From contig JANXXM010000103.1 in assembly GCA_025350645.1 (NCBI GenBank), positions 1-50,478 of the forward strand: DNA of 50,478 bases, given 5' to 3'. Under the pieces are notes generated by a model. That model saw nothing but the letters and a program-made list of their open reading frames with translations, did not search any database and was not told where the DNA came from. This stretch comes from Ferruginibacter sp. GTDB lineage: Bacteria; Bacteroidota; Bacteroidia; Chitinophagales; Chitinophagaceae. The stretch's first letter is position 1. Each line of letters begins with the position of its first letter. This document shows positions 44,933 to 50,478 of the stretch, one piece after another. The position numbers were made by a program, and so were the translations under genes.

Positions 44933-45250
44933 ATAAAATTAGCGCATCTTCTATTAAATATCTAGAAACAACACTTACGGTCAACTTTGAGAAGAACTAA
45001 TAAAACTGAACTCAACATTTTTGCCGCATCAATAAGCTTACTAACTATATATTTTACTACAAAAAATAAAATTATTCTACTACTTCAATTCGTCAAATAA
45101 ATTTATTTGATTATTCACAAAAGTTTGAATTACTATTTCTTTTTTTTAAGGCAGAAATATCTTAATTTTTTATTGTTAAGAACAGCTTTACTTAAAATAT
45201 TAAAGTTAATTTACCGTTACTTAAATATACGTTCACACAAAAAAATCCAG
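44933..45250. other. Gene-free region upstream of bactofilin
   Basis: 318 AT-rich bases. An in-frame ATG at 45107 extends the bactofilin frame, but the extension is hydrophobic, low-complexity and not like the family, so I treat it as leader. Confidence 0.4.
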
Positions 45251-45697
45251 ATGTTTAAATCCAAATCCAAAAATGATGCAGCATTACCGCCATCATCAGT
45301 AAGTATAATAGGTGCAGGCAATATTTTTTCTGGCGACTTGGAATGTAATGGCGATCTGCGTATTGACGGAACTGTAAAGGGTTCAATTTACAGCAAAGCC
45401 AAAGTAATTATTGGTCAGACTGGTTTTATAGAGGGGGACATTCACTGCAATGAAGCAGATATAACTGGCAGTGTTACCGGAAATATTTTTACTAAGGCAG
45501 CCCTCGTATTAAAGGAAAATGCTGTAGTAAATGGTGATGTACATACAGTTAAACTTATTATAGAACCTACTGCGAGTTTTAATGGCAAATGTGTTATGGG
45601 AGAAAATAACCTGCAGGCAAAAGTAGATAATAACAATACTAATTTTATTGAACATGCAGAAAAGCACTTTTTACTTGCAGGGCATGCCGCAGTATAA
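45251..45697 (+). CDS. Bactofilin
   Basis: Starting at ATG 45251, the 148-aa protein is MFKSKSKNDA... with a bactofilin beta-helix core (VSIIGAGNIFSGDLECNGDL, RIDGTVKGSIYSKAKVIIGQ, GFIEGDIHCNEADITGSVTG). Disordered ends flank the core. Bactofilins polymerise without nucleotide into cytoskeletal filaments involved in cell shape and envelope organisation. It is convergent with the glycosyltransferase gene. Confidence 0.92.
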   Translation: MFKSKSKNDAALPPSSVSIIGAGNIFSGDLECNGDLRIDGTVKGSIYSKAKVIIGQTGFIEGDIHCNEADITGSVTGNIFTKAALVLKENAVVNGDVHTVKLIIEPTASFNGKCVMGENNLQAKVDNNNTNFIEHAEKHFLLAGHAAV

Positions 45698-45702
45698 TTT
45701 AC

Positions 45703-46485
45703 TTAAGAAGTTATATCAGATGCAAGCATAGCATCGCCGTTTTTGCTTGTTCTTGCTACACGCCTGCGGTAATCTTTAAAAAGGCTTTGCCAGCGCAAGT
45801 GTAGCACACCCAATATGCCTTCTTTTATAATGCCCTTATTCATTTTACTTGCCCCAAGTTTACGATCTCTAAAAGTTATAGGAACTTCTATTATTTTAAA
45901 ACCTAGTTTCCATGCTGCAAATTTCATTTCTATCTGAAAAGCATAGCCTATAAAAAATATCGCATCAAGGTTTATTGTTTTAAGCACATTTGCCTTATAA
46001 GCCACAAAACCAGCTGTGGGGTCTTTTACAGGCATAAATGTTATTATACGGGTGTATAATGATGCTCCTTTGCTTAAAGCTATTCGGTTTGCCGGCCAGT
46101 TTTCTACAGCACCATTTTTTACATACCGGGAGCCTACAGCCACATCTGCACCTTGCACACATGCTTCATACAAGCGTTGCAAATCTGCAGGTGTATGAGA
46201 AAAATCCGCATCCATTTCAAATATGTATGAATATCCTTTTTCCAGTGCCCATTTAAATCCATGTATATACGCAGTACCCAGCCCCAGTTTGCCTTTGCGT
46301 TCTTCCATAAAAAGCTTATTCGGATAAAAAGATAATAAAGACCTAACAATTGCCGCAGTACCATCCGGGGAGCTATCATCTATAATCAGTACATGAAAAT
46401 CTAGGTTCATCGTCATTACAGCAGCAATGATGGCTTCTACATTTTCACACTCATTATAAGTAGGTATAATTACAATTTTTTCCAA
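45703..46485 (-). CDS. Polyprenol-monophosphate mannosyltransferase-like GT2 enzyme
   Basis: This 260-aa GT-A glycosyltransferase has no TM segments: IIPTYNECENVEAII, LIIDDSSPDGTAAIV, the DxD-type EMDADFSHTPAD, GSRYVKNG and IEVPITFRDRKLGASKMNKG. This is the dolichol/polyprenol-phosphate mannose synthase pattern, transferring a sugar from GDP-mannose or a similar donor to a lipid carrier. It ends KDYRRRVARTSKNGDAMLAS. The exact donor sugar is unproven. Confidence 0.9.
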   Translation of the reverse strand: MEKIVIIPTYNECENVEAIIAAVMTMNLDFHVLIIDDSSPDGTAAIVRSLLSFYPNKLFMEERKGKLGLGTAYIHGFKWALEKGYSYIFEMDADFSHTPADLQRLYEACVQGADVAVGSRYVKNGAVENWPANRIALSKGASLYTRIITFMPVKDPTAGFVAYKANVLKTINLDAIFFIGYAFQIEMKFAAWKLGFKIIEVPITFRDRKLGASKMNKGIIKEGILGVLHLRWQSLFKDYRRRVARTSKNGDAMLASDITS

Positions 46486-46555
46486 AAGAATGATGTCTAA
46501 ATTTTTATTAAATTTATATTATAACCATAAACAGCAAGGTTAAATATTATACACA

Positions 46556-47323
46556 TTATTTTTTAAGCAAAAACTTATTAAACATTTCTGTAAGCTTTTT
46601 CTTGGTATGCATAGGAAAATCTCCTCTCATCATCCAATCGTAATATTGTGGCTCCTGTTTTAAAATGGTTTCTACAGGCTTGCCTTTAAACTTACCAAAA
46701 TTAAATACGGGTATATCTTTATCATTATAAATAAACCTGCGGGCATAATCAATTATCTTCTCCTCTCCTATGCATCCTAATATGGTATCTAAAGATGTAC
46801 CAAGTTTATCATAGCGTTTAAGCTGAGATTCCAGCACCTCTATAGTAGCATTTATATCTGCTTCGGCGCCATGAGCATTTACCAGTTCTTTATCGCAAAA
46901 GAATTTATATGCTGCAGTAAGTGTGCGTGGCTCCATGGTATAAAAAATATGCTGCACATCAATCATTCTGCAAAGACTAAGATCCAAATCCATATCTGAA
47001 CGTAAAAATTCTTCCATCAGCATTGGTATATCAAATCGGTTACTGTTGTAGCCGCCCAAGTCGCAGTTTTCTAAAAATTGTTTTATTTCATTGGCCACTT
47101 GTTTAAATGACGGCGCATCCTTTACCATGTCGTTGGTAATACCATGTATTGCAGCAGACTCCTCCGGTATGGGCATTTGCGGGTTAATAATTTTACGTTT
47201 TGCAAGCCTTGTACCACCCGGCATTATTTTCACAATGGCAATTTCTACAATTTTGTCTGTAGAAAGATTTACACCGGTAGTTTCCAAATCTATAAAAGCA
47301 ATAGGACGTATCAGTTGAAGCAT
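46556..47323 (-). CDS. DEDDh 3'-5' exonuclease (DNA polymerase III epsilon-like)
   Basis: This 255-aa protein has the DEDDh motifs: ExoI FIDLETTGVN, ExoII GYNSNRFDIPMLMEEF, ExoIII HGAEADINATIEVL. A C-terminal DUF3820-like region (FNFGKFKGKPVETILKQEPQ, YYDWMMRGDFP) follows. It probably acts as a proofreading or repair exonuclease. Stand-alone gene. Confidence 0.9.
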   Translation of the reverse strand: MLQLIRPIAFIDLETTGVNLSTDKIVEIAIVKIMPGGTRLAKRKIINPQMPIPEESAAIHGITNDMVKDAPSFKQVANEIKQFLENCDLGGYNSNRFDIPMLMEEFLRSDMDLDLSLCRMIDVQHIFYTMEPRTLTAAYKFFCDKELVNAHGAEADINATIEVLESQLKRYDKLGTSLDTILGCIGEEKIIDYARRFIYNDKDIPVFNFGKFKGKPVETILKQEPQYYDWMMRGDFPMHTKKKLTEMFNKFLLKK

Positions 47324-47464
47324 AAAAAAAGTTGTGAAGTATATTTATAGGGGTTTAAAAATGCAATATACATATTTGATTAAAACTAAAAAAAATGCTA
47401 ATAATAAATTACCCTATAATACGTTTAGGTATAGTAATTATATTTGCAAAATAAAAAACATAAA

Positions 47465-47578
47465 ATGAAAAAAACAGTATTTGCGGCAATATTTTTGCTT
47501 GCTTCCATTGCTTTATTGAGCAGTTGTGGTGCCAGTAGAAAAACTGGTTGCCCCAATAATCAGAATATCATTCATTAA
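47465..47578 (+). CDS. Tiny lipoprotein
   Basis: This 37-aa product starts MKKTVFAAIFLLASIALLSS followed by CGASRKTGCPNNQNIIH. It has a textbook lipoprotein signal (lipobox LSSC) and a very short mature part with a second cysteine. Similar mini-lipoproteins ahead of YtxJ are plausible in Bacteroidota. It ends 10 bases before the YtxJ-like start, so the two are probably co-transcribed. Confidence 0.6.
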   Translation: MKKTVFAAIFLLASIALLSSCGASRKTGCPNNQNIIH

Positions 47579-47588
47579 AAGTAATAGT

Positions 47589-47921
47589 ATGAATTGGATA
47601 CCACTAAACGACGAAGCGGAATTATCTGCAATTGCGCACCGCTCTTCTGAACGTCCGCAGGTTATTTTTAAACACAGTACATCATGTTCCATTAGTAGTA
47701 TGGCAAAAAATCGACTGGAAAGAGGAGATGCTCCTGAAGGTGTGGATTTTTATTACCTGGATCTTATTGCTTACAGAAATATATCGGGTAAAATAGCGAG
47801 CGATTTTGATGTTGAACACGAGAGTCCGCAGGTATTGCTTATAAAAGATGGAAAGTGTATCTACGATGAAAGCCACAGTGGTATTACACTAGATGAAATT
47901 AAGGAACAGGCAGGTGTCTGA
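47589..47921 (+). CDS. ytxJ: YtxJ-like bacillithiol-system thioredoxin-fold protein
   Basis: Starting at ATG 47589 gives 110 aa: MNWIPLNDEAELSAIAHRSS, VIFKHSTSCSISSMAKNRLE, DFYYLDLIAYRNISGKIASD, ESPQVLLIKDGKCIYDESHS. This is the YtxJ/monothiol bacilliredoxin fold. The active site is STSCSIS, a single cysteine as in monothiol enzymes. It suggests the organism makes bacillithiol. A shared terminator follows. Confidence 0.88.
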   Translation: MNWIPLNDEAELSAIAHRSSERPQVIFKHSTSCSISSMAKNRLERGDAPEGVDFYYLDLIAYRNISGKIASDFDVEHESPQVLLIKDGKCIYDESHSGITLDEIKEQAGV

Positions 47922-47945
47922 TCAGTTCCACACAATCAATTTTTA

Positions 47946-47977
47946 AAAAAACCCTTCTGTTATTGGAAGGGTTTTTT
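47946..47977. terminator. Bidirectional terminator between ytxJ and the SDR gene
   Basis: AAAAAACCCTTC, loop TGTTATTG, GAAGGGTTTTTT. The symmetric A/T flanks serve both the plus-strand ytxJ and the minus-strand SDR gene ending at 47989. Confidence 0.85.
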
Positions 47978-47988
47978 AGCTGGTTATT

Positions 47989-48825
47989 TTATGGCTGGGG
48001 AAAATCAGCTCCTGTAGTTGTATCTTCCCAAGTATCGAAATCTGTTTTGAGCTCCGCCAGTTTTACTCTTGCACCTTTTAATGCGGCTACGCCGAGTAGC
48101 AAGCGCAGTGGCGGTTCTGCAGATTCTACTGCTTTTACAATAGCAATAGCAGCTCTTGCAGGGTCGCCTGGCTGGTTTCCGCTATACCCTCTTATACTGT
48201 CTTTATTGGCACCTGCGGTTGTAGCATAATCATCTATTTTTATAGGGCTGGTATTGGCAGATCTGCCAGCCCAGTCTGTACGAAAACCACTGGGGCAAAC
48301 GATGGTAACCTTTATGCCCAGCGGTGCAGTTTCTTTTGCAAGCGCTTCGGATAAACCATCTACTGCATATTTTGTAGCATTATAAAAACCTACTGCGGGA
48401 AAAGAACGCAAACCTCCTATAGATGCAATGTTTACTATATGACCACTGTGCTGCCTGCGCATTACAGGCAACACTTCCTGCGTCATTCTTGCCAGTCCAA
48501 AAAAGTTTATTTCAAACATGCGGCGCACTTCTTCCTCTTCACTTTCTTCTACAGCACCAAAGTAGCCGATGCCCGCATTATTCACAAGTACATCTATCCT
48601 GCCCCACTTTCCTGTTACAACTTTTACCGCATTTTCTATGTCGGAATAGTTTGTTACATCCAGCTTAACAGCAAAAGTATTTTCCGGATAAGTTTCTATT
48701 ATGTCTCTCACATCGTCTATGTTCCTGGAGGCAACGGCTACACTATAATTATTCTTTGCCAGGTGGGTGGCCAATGCTCTGCCAAAGCCAGTAGAACACC
48801 CGGTTATTAACCAAACTTTTTTCAT
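47989..48825 (-). CDS. Short-chain dehydrogenase/reductase (classical SDR)
   Basis: This 278-aa protein has the cofactor loop TGCSTGFGRALA, NNAGIG, the catalytic Ser in IVNIASIGG, YNATKYAV (Tyr/Lys) and substrate loop PSGFRTDWAG. It is an NADP-preferring oxidoreductase judged by ASRN after strand 2. Members are often annotated as generic oxidoreductases; the substrate is unknown. Monocistronic. Confidence 0.92.
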   Translation of the reverse strand: MKKVWLITGCSTGFGRALATHLAKNNYSVAVASRNIDDVRDIIETYPENTFAVKLDVTNYSDIENAVKVVTGKWGRIDVLVNNAGIGYFGAVEESEEEEVRRMFEINFFGLARMTQEVLPVMRRQHSGHIVNIASIGGLRSFPAVGFYNATKYAVDGLSEALAKETAPLGIKVTIVCPSGFRTDWAGRSANTSPIKIDDYATTAGANKDSIRGYSGNQPGDPARAAIAIVKAVESAEPPLRLLLGVAALKGARVKLAELKTDFDTWEDTTTGADFPQP

Positions 48826-49100
48826 ATTTTTTATTTACAAAATTAATGGCTGTTCAAATAATATGGCTTACGATAAAAGCAATAAATTATGATGTGCGCA
48901 ATTATTACAATAGGTAATTACTTTTATTTAAATAAGATTATTATAAAATGAGAAAGATATTTTTGAAGAAAGCAGTTAACTATAAAAGAAAACTTAACCC
49001 TAGTAAGTAGAAAAAAATAGAAAAAATGAATACCAAAATAAAATTTATAAAACATTTAAAACCATTTTGTAATTAAAACCTCAACCCTTACTTTTGCAGC

Positions 49101-49185
49101 GGAGAGCTGGCAGAGTGGTCGATTGCGGCAGTCTTGAAAACTGTTGACTGTTACAGGTCCTGGGGTTCGAATCCCTAGCTCTCCG
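49101..49185 (+). tRNA. tRNA-Ser (TGA anticodon)
   Basis: An 85-base class II tRNA: acceptor GGAGAGC/GCTCTCC, anticodon loop CTTGAAA with anticodon TGA (49135-49137), long variable arm (TGACTGTTACAGGTCC region), T-arm TGGGG-TTCGAAT-CCCTA and discriminator G. CCA is not encoded. The long variable arm confirms Ser. Confidence 0.95.
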
Positions 49186-49190
49186 CTATG

Positions 49191-49222
49191 AAAACCTCAA
49201 TATTTTATATTGAGGTTTTTTA
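49191..49222 (+). terminator. tRNA-Ser terminator
   Basis: AAAACCTCAATAT, loop TTT, ATATTGAGGTTTTT: an extended stem with U-run 5 bases after the tRNA. Confidence 0.85.
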
Positions 49223-49905
49223 TTTCCTTATAAAATAACTTAACCGCTGCCATTTTATACGTACATATTAAAAAGCGATAAAGACAATGGCTATTATTTT
49301 GGCTATACAAAAAATTTACAAAAGAATTATTACTCATAATTCAAAAAAAGTAAGAGGCACAAAATCGAGGACTTCCTTTACTTTACATTATCACGAAATA
49401 TTTCAAACAAAATGTAAGGCTTTTGTAAGAGAAATAATAAAAATGACTATTTTAATTTTGAAGCAAATACCTGCAACTTTGTAAAGGCGGTTCGCAGTTA
49501 TGCATCGTGGGGTTTTTGATTATAAAATGTAAGATGAAGGCTATGAGCAAGGCTACCTAAGTATACCAATTGGCTCTGGTATAAATTTTGAACTAAAGAA
49601 AGTATTTTTAAGAAACTAAAAGAAATTAAAGGATATTAATCATTGCTATTTTTCATTTAATAAAAACCTGCTCCTTATTCCCAAATCTGCAAATGGCCTT
49701 GGCATGGTAGTTTTTCATTTTGAGAGTTATTAAAAACCCGGTCATTATTTACATAAACACCGTTGCCATTTAAGTTGCAAAGGCTACATAATTTCTTTGT
49801 ACGCTCCTGTATATAAGGGCGCCTTCTCCCTTGCCATTATGAATTGTGCTCGTCAAAATCCATTGGAGACAGCAACAGAGCGGCAATAATAAAAATTGTA
49901 TTGCT
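49223..49905. other. Gene-free stretch
   Basis: About 680 bases of AT-rich sequence. A plus-strand frame at 49287-49484 is open but has no recognisable motif and a composition typical of non-coding DNA. No RNA gene or repeat is seen. Confidence 0.35.
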
Positions 49906-50250
49906 TTAGTTGCCCGGTAGTAATTTAAAATAAGAAACTTTATACTTATCTCCTTTAATCTCACCCTGCACTTCTGCTTTTCTTATAGCTTCGCAAAAAC
50001 CATCTTTAGCATGTGCATCGCCATGCTCGTCAATAGTGGTGCCTTCTATAAAATAGGCTTTGCCGTTTAACCTTATGGCAAGGTCGCAGGTTTTTCCTGC
50101 CAGGTGAAACTGGCACTCTCCGCACGAAACTTCTACAACATATAGCGCTTTGGAAATATCAATAATCTGTAATTTTTTATTGGTTGTTTGTGCAGCAGCA
50201 GCAAAACAAATACAAAAACTGAAAATCAAAATCATGAATATTTTAGACAT
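49906..50250 (-). CDS. DUF6370 secreted protein
   Basis: This 114-aa protein has a signal peptide (MSKIFMILIFSFCICFAAAA) and the family pattern VEVSCGECQFHLAGKTCDLA, GKAYFIEGTTIDEHGDAHAK, DGFCEAIRKAEVQGE. Four conserved cysteines (CxxC plus two) suggest metal binding or disulfides in the periplasm. Function unknown. Monocistronic. Confidence 0.85.
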   Translation of the reverse strand: MSKIFMILIFSFCICFAAAAQTTNKKLQIIDISKALYVVEVSCGECQFHLAGKTCDLAIRLNGKAYFIEGTTIDEHGDAHAKDGFCEAIRKAEVQGEIKGDKYKVSYFKLLPGN

Positions 50251-50478
50251 AAAAAAAATTGGATGTGCAAGTTAATATGGGTTACAAGAAAAAATTTTTG
50301 TTGAAAGCAACTTTTTACAAATTAAGAATATTTTTTAAATCATGAATTTTTTATTGATAGATTGACCAAAAAACTAATTCTGGATATGCTATATTAAAAA
50401 ATGTAGATACTAGCGAAAACGGAATTTATGCTGTAGTATCTGGCTGGGCAGCATTTCTGCGCAGGGTTTCAGCCGGCC
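50251..50478. other. Window end, no supported gene
   Basis: A plus-strand frame is open from about 50366 to the edge (KNVDTSENGIYAVVSGWAAF), but no start codon precedes it and the product is not recognisable. A gene may begin beyond the window. Confidence 0.2.

Noticed and set aside
49287..49484. 65-codon plus-strand frame after tRNA-Ser
   Set aside because: No recognisable motif, AT-rich composition and no operon context.

Overview
The window looks like a chromosomal segment of a low-GC Bacteroidota bacterium, most likely a Chitinophagaceae-type environmental heterotroph. The signs are TAnnTTTG-type promoter elements, weak Shine-Dalgarno signals, many lipoproteins, the conserved Bacteroidota N-terminal IPKPCxxDW domain, a DUF6370 protein and a clade II (lipoprotein-type) nitrous oxide reductase. 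No taxonomic search was possible, so this is inference from gene content.

Left flank (1-2944): the 5' part of a GH63-like glucosidase running off the edge, a polyphosphate-glucokinase-like ROK kinase, a DUF2147 protein, then decayed pieces of a Crp/Fnr regulator and of a TonB-dependent receptor plug.

Candidate island (about 2966-29872): a decayed piece of a tRNA-Pro 3' end at 2966-2992 repeats the 3' end of the intact tRNA-Pro at 29873-29946, in the same orientation. A broken serine recombinase sits just inside the right border, which is the geometry of a tRNA-borne integrative element. The cargo is a low-oxygen respiration set. (i) A broken Cu P-type ATPase, then an unusual cbb3-type oxidase operon: CcoN with a duplicated signal+TM module at its N-terminus, CcoO fused to a second cytochrome c domain, two small membrane proteins, two paralogous helical proteins and a cupin. 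(ii) A patch of decaying small genes and a fasciclin lipoprotein. (iii) A minus-strand nos cluster: cytochrome c, nosZ, a TM-NosL fusion, nosD, nosF, nosY, hemerythrin and truncated haemoglobin. (iv) A Crp/Fnr regulator followed by a 412-aa membrane protein that keeps part of the haem-copper-oxidase histidine pattern. (v) A tight minus-strand operon of D-lactate-type dehydrogenase, PfkB kinase, class I aldolase, PAS histidine kinase and a REC-cNMP-HTH response regulator. Palindromes with the core TGAT-N4-ATCA lie upstream of the oxidase operon, the fasciclin gene and the crp/cytochrome c pair, suggesting joint Fnr/Dnr-type control. No nir or nor gene is present here, so the visible capacity is N2O respiration plus microaerobic respiration and fermentation, not full denitrification.

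Right flank (29947-50478): mostly ordinary chromosomal genes, including a large zinc metalloprotease, a seven-bladed PLL-like propeller fused to a second metzincin with a HEAT-repeat partner, MutS2 without an Smr domain, LepA, a YfcC-type carrier, bactofilin, a polyprenol-phosphate mannosyltransferase-like enzyme, a DEDDh exonuclease, a YtxJ-like protein, an SDR enzyme, tRNA-Ser and a DUF6370 protein. Two stretches (33698-34216 and 36830-37540) are decayed genes.

Several genes are broken at short A runs. Whether these are real mutations or assembly indels cannot be settled from the sequence alone.
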